A DNA stretch of 64,000 nt, from contig NZ_SMMI01000005.1 of the NCBI RefSeq assembly GCF_009733535.1, forward strand, positions 62,001-126,000, read 5' to 3'. The position numbers and the translations under genes are program-made. This document shows, piece after piece, positions 9,859 to 18,790 of the stretch. The notes under the pieces are model-generated. The model made no database searches. It saw only the letters and a program-made list of their open reading frames with translations, and had not been told where the DNA came from. Numbering within the stretch: position 1 is the stretch's first letter; every line of letters starts with the position of its first letter. Source of the DNA: Sphingobacterium endophyticum. Lineage in GTDB: Bacteria > Bacteroidota > Bacteroidia > Sphingobacteriales > Sphingobacteriaceae.

Positions 9859-9876
9859 TGTAAACGAATGTTTACA
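9859..9876. promoter_or_regulatory. Palindromic operator-like site upstream of glycosidase
   Basis: TGTAAAC-GAAT-GTTTACA is a perfect palindrome with 7-bp arms. It lies 27 bases after the response regulator stop and about 130 bases before the ATG of the glycosidase at 10009. The size and symmetry fit a dimeric regulator such as a LacI- or GntR-type protein, but none is encoded here. Confidence 0.35.
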
Positions 9877-10008
9877 CAAACTTTATTAAAAATCCTCTAT
9901 TTAAAATCTAATTTTTTCAATAAATCATATTTATATATTTTTAACACGTCAAAAATTGGAATAAAACAAAATTTTATGATTATATTGTATGTATATACAA
10001 ATCATAAA

Positions 10009-11313
10009 ATGAAAAGAATTTTTATTGGATTTTTAGGAATCACACTATTGTTTCAATCCTGTCAATCAGAGAATGAGAGGGCCAACAAAGCCTTAGCAGA
10101 AAAAATATTAAATGACTCCAGCTTAAATCAAGTCGATAGTTTAGCAAGAGCAGTAATTAAAGAGGGTTTTAATGCAGGAAGTGGTTATTCTCAAATTTGG
10201 GCAAGGGATTTAAATACTTTTATTGAAACCGCAGTAGATGAGAGAAGCAAAGATGAAGTTAGGGGTGCGGTTTTGATGTTTTTCAAATTGCAGCAAGAAA
10301 ATGGGGAAATGGTAGATGGATATGTTGTTAAGAAAGATTTTACATGGTTTGATGATACACCATATTATTCGAAAAATGCTCCGGAACATGTAGGATTTAA
10401 GAATACTGTTGAAACTGATCAGGAAACCTCTTTAATTCAGCTATTAGGGAAATACATTGAAAAGACAGGCGATACAACAATTCTTTCCGAAAAAATTGGA
10501 GGTATTGATGTGATCAGCAGAATTGATTTGATGATTCAATATCTGATGAAGGAAAGGTATAATAAGGAGTATGGCTTATTATGGGGTGCAATGACTGCAG
10601 ATTGGGGTGATGTACAACCGCATGATGATTTTGGATGTGATTGGAATAACCTTTCCAATGAGGCGATTGATGTTTATGATAATGCAATGTTTGTAATTGC
10701 TTTAGATTATCTAATCAAATTTGCAGCAAATAATCCTAAGGCAGAAGAATGGAAAGTGCTAAAAGATCAAATTGCAAAGAATTCAAAAACACATTTATGG
10801 GACAAAAAAAATCAAAAATTCATTCCACATATCTATCCTGAAGAATCACCACTTCCAAAAGATTTCGATGAAAATCAAATCCATTATCATGGCGGAACAA
10901 GTGTTGCAATAGAAGCAGGCTTTTTAAACAAGGAAGAGATTGCAATTGTTAATAAGAAGATGGTTGAAAATGTAAAAAAATCAGGGATGCCCAGTATAGG
11001 GTTAACAATTTATCCAACTTATCCTGAAGGTTTTTTTAAAGGCTGGATGGAAAAGCCTTACCACTACCAAAATGGTGGTGATTGGACATGGTTTGGTGGA
11101 AGAATGATTCAACAATTAATCAAAAATGGCTTTATTGAAGAAGCATATGTGGAAGTTCGTCCAATGTTAGACCGTGTGATCAAAAATCAAGGGTTTTATG
11201 AATGGTATGGCATGAATGATGTACCGAGTGGTTCCGGAAAATTCAAAGGATCAGCAGGGGTTTTGAGCAAATCTATCCAACTATTCCGCGAATGGGCTAA
11301 AGAAAACAAATAA
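10009..11313 (+). CDS. Six-hairpin glycosidase-like lipoprotein
   Basis: The ATG at 10009 is chosen because it begins a lipoprotein signal (MKRIFIGFLGITLLFQSC, lipidated Cys at residue 18); the 47 codons before it look non-coding. The mature protein, about 415 residues, has the alternating aromatic and acidic motifs of an (alpha/alpha)6 six-hairpin glycosidase: IWARDLNTFIE, ADWGDVQPHDDFGCDW, GGDWTWFGG and a C-terminal GSAGVL. Acidic residues in WARD and DWGD are candidate catalytic residues. It resembles glucoamylase/trehalase-like clans, but I cannot assign a GH family. It should sit in the periplasm or on the outer membrane. It is convergent with a sulfatase gene across a shared terminator, and the nearby sulfatase and fucosidase suggest a role in breaking down a decorated glycan. 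Confidence 0.7.
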   Translation: MKRIFIGFLGITLLFQSCQSENERANKALAEKILNDSSLNQVDSLARAVIKEGFNAGSGYSQIWARDLNTFIETAVDERSKDEVRGAVLMFFKLQQENGEMVDGYVVKKDFTWFDDTPYYSKNAPEHVGFKNTVETDQETSLIQLLGKYIEKTGDTTILSEKIGGIDVISRIDLMIQYLMKERYNKEYGLLWGAMTADWGDVQPHDDFGCDWNNLSNEAIDVYDNAMFVIALDYLIKFAANNPKAEEWKVLKDQIAKNSKTHLWDKKNQKFIPHIYPEESPLPKDFDENQIHYHGGTSVAIEAGFLNKEEIAIVNKKMVENVKKSGMPSIGLTIYPTYPEGFFKGWMEKPYHYQNGGDWTWFGGRMIQQLIKNGFIEEAYVEVRPMLDRVIKNQGFYEWYGMNDVPSGSGKFKGSAGVLSKSIQLFREWAKENK

Positions 11314-11323
11314 AAAAATCGAT

Positions 11324-11368
11324 AAAAAAAATAAGGCTGACCGACAAATCGGACAGCCTTATTTTTTT
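11324..11368. terminator. Bidirectional terminator
   Basis: The stem ATAAGGCTG...CAGCCTTAT is continued outward by A8 on the left and T7 on the right. Inside it an A-A mismatch is followed by CCGA/TCGG closing a CAAA loop. With A and T tracts on both sides it can stop transcription from the glycosidase (+) and the sulfatase (-). Confidence 0.9.
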
Positions 11369-11378
11369 ATCAACTCCT

Positions 11379-12884
11379 TTAATTAAAAAGAGGATTGATA
11401 AACTCCCATTCTTTTATATGTGAAGGATGATGCTCTTTTATTACAATATCATCAAAGGTTTTTAAAAAATTTAAATTATCCTCTGCAATATCCTTTTCTT
11501 CCATTGGATCATTCGCAAGATTGTACAGTTGCCAATCTGTATTATTAGAGCCTTTCTCTTTAACATTTGTTTTTACAGCCTTCCATTTACCCCTTCGAAT
11601 CGCAATTTGACCGCCCTTTTCTGGATATTCAAAATATAAATACCGTTTATTTAGACTATCTTCTTGCCCAAGCAAAGCTGGCACCATAGATTCTCCATCT
11701 GTTTTTATATGATCAATTTTCAGTATATCAGCCAATGTTGCCATTAAGTCATATTGAACTGAAATATGATTAGAAACTTTATTTTTCGGAAATTTATTAG
11801 GCCATTTTGCAATAAATGGGACCCTGATTCCACCTTCGTAGACATCCATTTTTAGACCTCTCAAATTTCCAACACTTTTGAAATACTCAGGTTGTACACC
11901 ACCATTGAATGTTGCTCCATTATCACTTGAAAACATGACAATGGTATTATCCTCTAGACCCAGTTCTTCAAGTTTATTTAGAATAATCCCAACCTGATCA
12001 TCGAGATAAGTAATCATTGCAGCATAAGTTGACAGTGGGTATTGTGAAGGTACATACCCATTTTGACCAAAATAAGGCTTTTCACCAGGGAATTTACCGA
12101 TATATTTTTTGATATATGAGTCTGGAGCTTGCAAAGAGACATGCGGAATGGTATAAGGTAAATACAGAAAAAATGGACTATTGCTATTTTCTTTAATAAA
12201 CTTCAATGCTTTTGAAGTCATTTTTTCAGGAGCATAAACCTTTCCTTTAAATTTTTCAAAGTCCTCATTTTTGAAATTTTCAGGATCTAATTGCTCATGA
12301 ACAAAGCGATATTCGTTTTCTAAAGTATCCCATCTTCCGTTTTCCCAAAGGTGTGTCGGATAAAAATTATGGGCTTGTTTTTGATCAAGATATCCGTATG
12401 CATAATCAAAGCCTTGTTTTTGAGGATCCCCTGTAGTATTGGCCATACCTAACCCCCATTTGCCAACAATCCCAGTTTTATATCCAACTGATTTTAACAT
12501 TTTGGGAATTGTATAAATTCCTTCTGGAAGTGGCATTTGTCCAGCTTCTTTTTCATCCTGAAACCCTCCTAATTCATAATTACCACGGATATAAGAATTC
12601 CCCGAATGCTTCCCCGTCATCAACATTGCACGTGAAGGAGCACAAACTGGAGCTGAACTGTAATGCTGGGTAAAACGAACCCCTTCCTTAGCTAATTTAT
12701 CCAAATTTGGGGTATGAATTAACTTTTGTCCATAAGAACCTAGTTCAGCATAACCCATATCATCTGCGTAGATATAAATAATATTGGGTTTGTTATTTGA
12801 TTGATTTTGAGCAAATAAACCCCAATTAACATACAACATGAACAAAATGGAAATCAAAATAGATTTGCAATTATATATATGCAT
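11379..12884 (-). CDS. Secreted S1-family sulfatase
   Basis: A 501-residue arylsulfatase-like enzyme that hydrolyses sulfate esters on carbohydrates. The formylglycine motif is Cys81-Ala-Pro-Ser-Arg85 (VCAPSRAMLMTG), which is matured by a formylglycine-generating enzyme or anaerobic sulfatase-maturating enzyme encoded elsewhere. Metal ligands are visible as Asp41-Asp42 in YADDMGY and in the later SSDNGATFNGG. The N-terminus has a hydrophobic signal segment (8-25), so the protein is periplasmic or outer-membrane facing. It is the normal family length. It lies 28 bases after the fucosidase gene on the same strand, so both are probably co-transcribed, which suggests a sulfated fucose-containing substrate such as fucoidan or a sulfated host or plant glycan. 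The exact sulfatase subfamily cannot be set by eye. Confidence 0.93.
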   Translation of the reverse strand: MHIYNCKSILISILFMLYVNWGLFAQNQSNNKPNIIYIYADDMGYAELGSYGQKLIHTPNLDKLAKEGVRFTQHYSSAPVCAPSRAMLMTGKHSGNSYIRGNYELGGFQDEKEAGQMPLPEGIYTIPKMLKSVGYKTGIVGKWGLGMANTTGDPQKQGFDYAYGYLDQKQAHNFYPTHLWENGRWDTLENEYRFVHEQLDPENFKNEDFEKFKGKVYAPEKMTSKALKFIKENSNSPFFLYLPYTIPHVSLQAPDSYIKKYIGKFPGEKPYFGQNGYVPSQYPLSTYAAMITYLDDQVGIILNKLEELGLEDNTIVMFSSDNGATFNGGVQPEYFKSVGNLRGLKMDVYEGGIRVPFIAKWPNKFPKNKVSNHISVQYDLMATLADILKIDHIKTDGESMVPALLGQEDSLNKRYLYFEYPEKGGQIAIRRGKWKAVKTNVKEKGSNNTDWQLYNLANDPMEEKDIAEDNLNFLKTFDDIVIKEHHPSHIKEWEFINPLFN

Positions 12885-12912
12885 GATTATATTTCCAGTT
12901 TAGCTTAATAAA

Positions 12913-15159
12913 TTAGTTGTAGAAGTCTAACTCAGCAATACTAAGTGATTTATCATCTCTTGCTATTTTATCAGCTTCAATTTTAATAAATTTTGTATTC
13001 ACAGGATTTTTAAACCTGAATGTCCTAGTGCTAGGGTCGTTAATAAGATTTCCAAATTCAAACGAATCAATTAATTTCCAATTGGTACCATCATTACTAC
13101 TATAAATTTTCCCTAGCTCAAGCATTCCCTTTTCATTTTGGCGTTGTGGTGTATAAGCAAAACTCTTTAAAAGTTCGGATTTTCCTAAATCAATGATTAC
13201 AAACAGCCCATTATTATTCGATTGGGAATTCCAATAGGTATCCGGATTTTCGTCAAATATTAAATTTGATTCATGCCCTTTAGTTTCAGAGCTCTTTTCA
13301 ATTATTTTCCAAGTCTTTTTTTCAATTCCAATTTCCTTTGAAACGACTGATCCAATTTGCCCTTCTTTAGAGATAGCAATGGCTTTAATTTGATTACTTT
13401 TAGGAATGAATTCTCCTTGGTACAAATTTGAGTTTTTATTTGGGGTAGTTCCATCAGTTGTATAAAATATTTTAAAATCTGCACTCAGATTTTTTAAAAT
13501 ATCTTCACCGTGTGGTTTCCATCCAAATTCATGCTTTTTAGGTTCAATTTTAATTTTCCCATCCACATTACGTAAAATTGCCAATTGCGGAGGAGTATTA
13601 GGTGCCAAATAAGCTCCTAAATTACTCAATACAGGAATCGCTCGGCTTTCTAATATTCTCAAACGTAATTTATTTGTTTTGATTTGTGGAAAACGTAATA
13701 TCCTTTTAAAACCTACATTTGTACTATGGCTGATTTCTTTCCAGTTTCCATCAATCCAAGCATCTAATGCAAGCTTTTCAATTCGTTCACCATTGGTATC
13801 GATAGCTTCTTGTATCACAAACCTATTCAAAGTTGTTTCCTTTGATAAAGGAATTTCAATTTGATCCTGATTGGCCTTTAAAACTAATTTTGTTTTTAAA
13901 TCATTGTCAATTAACGATTTATCAACCTTAGCATTTTTTAATAGATTATTTGAATACGTTGATTTAATTCTTGTACCTACTTCTTTTAAAACATTGACAT
14001 CTTCAGGAGAGAATTTACCGTCACGATTAGGAGGAATATTCAATAAGAAAATTGAATTTCCACCTACAGATCTTTCATAGATATCAAATACATCATCCGT
14101 GCTTCTTACTTTTTGAAAATTATCATCTCGATAAAACCAACCTTCACGGATGGATGTATTAGTTTCGGCAGGCTGATAATGAAGAAATTTAGCTCCCTGA
14201 ATTGCCTCTCTACTTCCTAAGTCTTCATCAGTTAAATCTTTATGAGTATCTAAAGTATAAGGATCTTGGGCATATGGAATTACATTCCATTCACTTGACC
14301 TAGTTCCTCCCGATTCATTCCCGCACCAACGTAAATCTTCCATTCCAAATATGATAGCATCAGGTGCAAGAGTATGAATTAATTCTTTCCAGGCAGTACG
14401 ATTATATTTTTGCCCACCCTTTGTTTTTGGATGTGCACCATCAAACCAGACCTCATGGATAGGTCCATATTCTGTTAATAGTTCGAATAATTGATTTAGG
14501 AAATATTCATTATAATCATCTACATTAAATGTAAAGGTTTTGTTATTACTAAATGGACGACCTTCTACTTTTCTAGGGATGGACCTATCTGAATATTTAC
14601 TTAAGTTACCATATAAACCATCTGGATTTTCTATTTGGAATAGGTCGGCTGGTGACAAATATATTCCCAATTTAAGTCCAAACTTTTGACAGGATGCAGC
14701 CAGATCTTTTAAAACATCTCCTTCCCCATTTCTAAAACCTGTGGACATAACGCCGTGCTTAGTATATCGACTTTGCCACAAAACAAATCCATCATGATGT
14801 TTTGCAGTAAAAATAACTTTGGTCATCCCTGCGTCTTTCATGCTTTTGCACCATTGATCTGTATCCAATGTTTTTAGATCAAAAATCGCAGGGTCCTCTT
14901 TACCATTTCCCCACTCCATTTTAGTAAATGTATTCGGCCCAACATGTATAAAGGCAATAAATTCATCTTTCAAGGCATCATATTGATTTTTTGTTGGAAC
15001 CACATGTGCTGCTTTTCTGATTATTTCTTCAGGAGTATCAGATTGATTAATACTATATGTATTTTTTATTGGAAGCGAATTACCTTTTAATAGTTCTTGG
15101 CTAATCCCTATGGTTGTTACACAACTTAAGAGCAATAGTAGATTGATTCTTTTGTTCAT
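12913..15159 (-). CDS. GH29 alpha-L-fucosidase with C-terminal accessory domains
   Basis: A 748-residue enzyme with a signal peptide (1-20). The GH29 (beta/alpha)8 domain covers about 45-400, with AKHHDGF (His121-His122) and the nucleophile Asp240 in VWFDGAHP; NIPPNRDG marks the end of the barrel. A beta-sandwich domain follows (about 410-520), then a chitobiase-like segment (DFKIFYTTDGTTPNKNS), then a discoidin/F5-8 type C module (about 620-748). The last two are typical carbohydrate-contacting additions. It should remove terminal alpha-L-fucose in the periplasm or at the cell surface. The sulfatase gene follows directly, and the SusC/SusD pair is divergent across a 410-base gap, so all may be one polysaccharide utilisation locus. 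The family is secure; linkage specificity is not visible. Confidence 0.92.
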   Translation of the reverse strand: MNKRINLLLLLSCVTTIGISQELLKGNSLPIKNTYSINQSDTPEEIIRKAAHVVPTKNQYDALKDEFIAFIHVGPNTFTKMEWGNGKEDPAIFDLKTLDTDQWCKSMKDAGMTKVIFTAKHHDGFVLWQSRYTKHGVMSTGFRNGEGDVLKDLAASCQKFGLKLGIYLSPADLFQIENPDGLYGNLSKYSDRSIPRKVEGRPFSNNKTFTFNVDDYNEYFLNQLFELLTEYGPIHEVWFDGAHPKTKGGQKYNRTAWKELIHTLAPDAIIFGMEDLRWCGNESGGTRSSEWNVIPYAQDPYTLDTHKDLTDEDLGSREAIQGAKFLHYQPAETNTSIREGWFYRDDNFQKVRSTDDVFDIYERSVGGNSIFLLNIPPNRDGKFSPEDVNVLKEVGTRIKSTYSNNLLKNAKVDKSLIDNDLKTKLVLKANQDQIEIPLSKETTLNRFVIQEAIDTNGERIEKLALDAWIDGNWKEISHSTNVGFKRILRFPQIKTNKLRLRILESRAIPVLSNLGAYLAPNTPPQLAILRNVDGKIKIEPKKHEFGWKPHGEDILKNLSADFKIFYTTDGTTPNKNSNLYQGEFIPKSNQIKAIAISKEGQIGSVVSKEIGIEKKTWKIIEKSSETKGHESNLIFDENPDTYWNSQSNNNGLFVIIDLGKSELLKSFAYTPQRQNEKGMLELGKIYSSNDGTNWKLIDSFEFGNLINDPSTRTFRFKNPVNTKFIKIEADKIARDDKSLSIAELDFYN

Positions 15160-15569
15160 TTTTTTGTTTTCGGCTATATAAGGTCAAAATATTTTTAAAA
15201 TTACAGGATCACCTTGGCATAAATTGAACCTATTTTAGCAAAAACTAAAACTCCATTAACTCATTTTTATTGATTTCCAAATATTTTTAAAAAGTCGCTT
15301 TCAAATTAGATAAATATTAACAATTTCTTAATTTGAATTTTAAGTTATACTAAACTTTAAATTGTTTTTTTGAATAAAATTTGAAGAAATAATTAGTATA
15401 TATAAACTTTTTTGAGTTCATTCGTTTTATATAAACCAAAAATGAGCTAACCAAAAAGAATAAACAACCTGCGTATGAATAAAGTCAATTAGAGAAAAAA
15501 AAGGAGATGCTGCAACATCCCCTAAAAAAATCGATCAAGCTTTTATTAATTAATTTTTATTGTTCAAAT
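15160..15569. other. Divergent intergenic region between fucosidase and SusC genes
   Basis: About 410 AT-rich bases hold the promoters of the fucosidase/sulfatase operon (-) and the SusC/SusD operon (+). No reliable -33/-7 pair was recognised. The last 70 bases include a purine-rich tract and a hairpin in the SusC leader, listed separately. No gene is supported. Confidence 0.45.
15503..15522 (+). promoter_or_regulatory. Leader hairpin upstream of SusC start
   Basis: GGAGATG (15503-15509) can pair with CATCCCC (15516-15522) with one mismatch around a six-base loop, preceded by A8 and followed by TAAAAAAAT. It lies in the transcribed leader about 48 bases before the chosen ATG. An ATG at 15507 sits inside the stem and overlaps its own GGAG, which argues against that start. 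It could act as an attenuator or mRNA-stability element. Confidence 0.35.
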
Positions 15570-18500
15570 ATGAAAAATAATCACCTCGTTTCAAAATTGG
15601 GGAAGGTAATCGTCTGTCCAATTTTTCGAGCAACAAATTTTGGTTCAATGCTTTCAATCGCCCTGCTATTGAGCAGCAACGGAGCATTTGCCGAAACCAA
15701 TCCACATTCCACAAATTATTATTTCCAACAAGAAGAGATCACTGTCCAGGGCTCGGTAACAGCAGATGGGAAACCTTTGGCGGGAGCCTCGGTTACTTTA
15801 AAAAGCAGTGCGAATGCAATTACCAAAACGGGATCCGACGGAAAGTTTGAGGTCAGGGTTCCCAAGGACGCAGTCCTCATCGTGAGCTCCATTGGCTATG
15901 AAACCCAGGAAGTTCTAGCCAAGGAAAACCTGCACGTTCAGCTTTTTGAAAAGGTTGCCGCGCTGGACGAGATGGTGGTAGTGGGATACGGGACACAGAA
16001 GAAGGTCAACCTCACAGGCGCCGTGGACCAGATCACCTCCAAACAACTGGAGAACAGGCCAGTTACAAACCTGGGTTCCGCCCTGCAGGGACTGATCCCC
16101 AACCTGAACATAACCAATCCCAGCGGGAATCCATCCCAAGGCGCATCCTTCAATATCCGGGGTACAACCTCCATCAATGGCGGCGGACCACTGATCCTAG
16201 TGGACAACGTTCCGTATTCTGAGGACGAGGTCGCAAGGCTGAACCCCAATGACTTTGAATCGGTGACCGTCCTGAAGGACGCCTCATCCGCGGCAATTTA
16301 CGGAGCAAGGGCGGCCTTTGGAATCGTGCTCATCACAACAAAGAATGCCAAGACCGATAAGGTACAAGTAGATTTTGGCTACAACTCTTCCTATAGGACC
16401 GTCGGCAAGATGCCGGAGGTGGTAACCGACCCGCTGACGGTCATGGAATACAAAAGGCAGGCTGCCGCTCCTTTATATGACCTATTTCCCGATGCAGTTC
16501 GCGAATATGCACAGCAGATTCAAAACGATCCAAGCCTACCGAGGGTAATCATCGACCCGACCAACAAACTGAACTATATGTACTACGGTTCGACGGACTG
16601 GATGGAAGAAGCATATAAAAAGGTTGCTCCGACCAACACATTCAACTTGAACATTGGTAAGCGCTCGGAAAATCTTTCCTACCTGTTTTCCGGAGAATAT
16701 TACCGTCAGGACGGTATGCTGAAATATGGCGAGGACGTACTCAACAGGTACAATATCCGAGGAAAGGCCGACCTTCAGTTGACCGACTGGCTCTCTTTCG
16801 GAACCAATACTCTTTTAACCATGCGTGATTACAATTCGCCGGTTTTTATGGATGGAGATTTCTTCTGGAATGTGAATAGGACAAGTTCACTGGACGTTCC
16901 TAAAAATCCGGACGGAAGTTGGACATCGGCAGGTGCTGGATTATTAGGGAGGATGCAGGACGGTGGACGGAAGATCAGTAAGATCAATGAATTCCAGACC
17001 TCGTTCTTTGCAAAAGCGTCGATAATAAAGGGGATCTGGGACATTCAGGGAGATGCAACCTTTCGAAGGACCTCTGGTAATACGAGTTCTTACGATGTTC
17101 CAATTCCCTACAGGACTGGACCAGAAACAGAGGTCAAGTATGCAGGGTCAACAACCTCCTATGCCTCTAAAGCTAATGACAACAACAGATACGATGTATT
17201 CAATATCTTCACGACATTCAAGAAGGTCATTGAAAATCATAGTATAACCGCAGTCCTTGGTTATAATCAGGAATACCGTAAGAACGAATGGACGTCCATG
17301 AGCAGGAACAACCTCCTCTCCCCTGACCTTCCAACGTTGGAACTGGCATCAGGCACGATGACAACTAGAAATACGGTTGACGACTGGGCGGTACAGGGAC
17401 TGTTCTACAGATTGAACTATGCCTTCAACAACAGATACCTGCTGGAATTCAACGGTCGCTACGACGGTTCCTCCAAGTTCCCCGATGGGGACCGTTGGGG
17501 ATTCTTCCCCTCTGCATCTGCAGGATGGGTCGTTTCTGAAGAGCCATTTTTCAATGCCATAAAACCAACTGTCAACCACCTGAAATTCAGGGCATCCTAT
17601 GGTAACCTGGGCAACCAGAACGTAGCCAACTATTCCTTTGTACCGACATTGGGCGTAGGAAAGATCGGCTGGGTACTTGGAAGCGAACGACCTTCGGGAC
17701 TCAACCCTCCGGGCGCAGTTTCATCTTCCTTCACCTGGGAAAAGGTATCGACCGTGAATTTCGGTGTCGACCTGGCACTCCTGGACAACAGGCTGAACCT
17801 GACATTCGACAAATATACAAGGACCACGAAGGACATGTTGGTCAAGGGCAGAACACTGCCCGGGGTCTTTGGAACGGGATCGCCTAAAATGAACGCAGGA
17901 GACCTGAAGACCGACGGATGGGACATGCGTCTGGGATGGAAGGACCAGTTTGACCTTGGAGGATCTCCATTTTCATACGACATGGCCTTTGTACTTTCAA
18001 ATTACAAAGCCACCATTACCAGGTATGACAACCCGACCAATTCCCTAGGGGATTATTATGTAGGCCAGAGATTGGGCGAGATCTGGGGATATACCTATGA
18101 TGGGGTATTTGAGAACCAGGCACAGTTGGACGCCTTGAGTATGGTAGATATTGGTAACTCAAATGTGGGTAACAATTCATATATAGGTGACATCAAATTT
18201 TTGGATAAAAATGGAGATGCAAGAATTAATTCAGGAAAGAATACACTCGATGACCATGGAGATATGGACATTATCGGAAATAGTTACACCCAGTTGCCAT
18301 ATAGCTTCGACCTGAACGGTTCGTACAAGGGGTTCTCTTTAAGGGTGTTCCTGCAGGGTGTAGGCAAGAAGGATTGGTACCCAGGAGGTAACCATGTTTA
18401 TTTCTGGGGTATCTATGCGCAGCCATGGACCAATGTTACAGTACAGAACCTGGACCACTGGTCCCCTGAAAATCCGGGAGGTTACTTCCCTGCAGTTCGT

Positions 18501-18779
18501 GCATATGCTGCTGAAGTCAGTGGCCGATCTTTGGGTGCAGCCAACGACCATTATCTTCAGGATGCAAGCTACCTTAGGGTGAAGAACCTGACCTTTGGTT
18601 ATTCCATCCCAAACACTGTGGTCCAAAAAATTGGACTGGGACGTGTCTTTGTCTACTTCAGCGGTGAAAACCTTTTCGAAAAGACAAACCTCAAGGTTAG
18701 CCTTGATCCGGAAGGCCTTAATGGACAGATCTATCCCTTTCAACGAACTTATTCATTCGGAATGAATGTTAGCTTTTAA
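15570..18779 (+). CDS. SusC/RagA-family TonB-linked outer-membrane transporter
   Basis: The ATG at 15570 (MKNNHLVSK) gives a 1069-residue protein with a signal segment (FGSMLSIALLLSS...AFA) and is preferred to the ATG at 15507. After the signal come a carboxypeptidase-D-like regulatory domain (ITVQGSVTADGKPLAGASV), the SusC linker MVVVGYGTQKK, a plug with FNIRGTTSINGGGPLILVD and VLKDASSAAIYGARA, and a 22-strand-type beta-barrel ending in a terminal Phe (YSFGMNVSF). It should import a large ligand across the outer membrane together with the SusD lipoprotein encoded 11 bases downstream. Composition is odd: much of it is over 50% GC (34 of 60 bases at 16081-16140) against about one third in the neighbours, with AT-rich patches such as 18181-18240 (17 of 60). 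The ligand is not evident from sequence. Confidence 0.95.
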   Translation: MKNNHLVSKLGKVIVCPIFRATNFGSMLSIALLLSSNGAFAETNPHSTNYYFQQEEITVQGSVTADGKPLAGASVTLKSSANAITKTGSDGKFEVRVPKDAVLIVSSIGYETQEVLAKENLHVQLFEKVAALDEMVVVGYGTQKKVNLTGAVDQITSKQLENRPVTNLGSALQGLIPNLNITNPSGNPSQGASFNIRGTTSINGGGPLILVDNVPYSEDEVARLNPNDFESVTVLKDASSAAIYGARAAFGIVLITTKNAKTDKVQVDFGYNSSYRTVGKMPEVVTDPLTVMEYKRQAAAPLYDLFPDAVREYAQQIQNDPSLPRVIIDPTNKLNYMYYGSTDWMEEAYKKVAPTNTFNLNIGKRSENLSYLFSGEYYRQDGMLKYGEDVLNRYNIRGKADLQLTDWLSFGTNTLLTMRDYNSPVFMDGDFFWNVNRTSSLDVPKNPDGSWTSAGAGLLGRMQDGGRKISKINEFQTSFFAKASIIKGIWDIQGDATFRRTSGNTSSYDVPIPYRTGPETEVKYAGSTTSYASKANDNNRYDVFNIFTTFKKVIENHSITAVLGYNQEYRKNEWTSMSRNNLLSPDLPTLELASGTMTTRNTVDDWAVQGLFYRLNYAFNNRYLLEFNGRYDGSSKFPDGDRWGFFPSASAGWVVSEEPFFNAIKPTVNHLKFRASYGNLGNQNVANYSFVPTLGVGKIGWVLGSERPSGLNPPGAVSSSFTWEKVSTVNFGVDLALLDNRLNLTFDKYTRTTKDMLVKGRTLPGVFGTGSPKMNAGDLKTDGWDMRLGWKDQFDLGGSPFSYDMAFVLSNYKATITRYDNPTNSLGDYYVGQRLGEIWGYTYDGVFENQAQLDALSMVDIGNSNVGNNSYIGDIKFLDKNGDARINSGKNTLDDHGDMDIIGNSYTQLPYSFDLNGSYKGFSLRVFLQGVGKKDWYPGGNHVYFWGIYAQPWTNVTVQNLDHWSPENPGGYFPAVRAYAAEVSGRSLGAANDHYLQDASYLRVKNLTFGYSIPNTVVQKIGLGRVFVYFSGENLFEKTNLKVSLDPEGLNGQIYPFQRTYSFGMNVSF

Positions 18780-18790
18780 TCCAAACTGTC

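Noticed and set aside
9868..10008. Longer N-terminus for the glycosidase-like lipoprotein
   Set aside because: Codons before 10009 look non-coding and would bury the lipoprotein signal.
15915..18743. Several long open frames antisense to the SusC gene
   Set aside because: They arise from the GC-rich codon pattern of SusC, lack recognisable domains and are overlapped by a certain gene.
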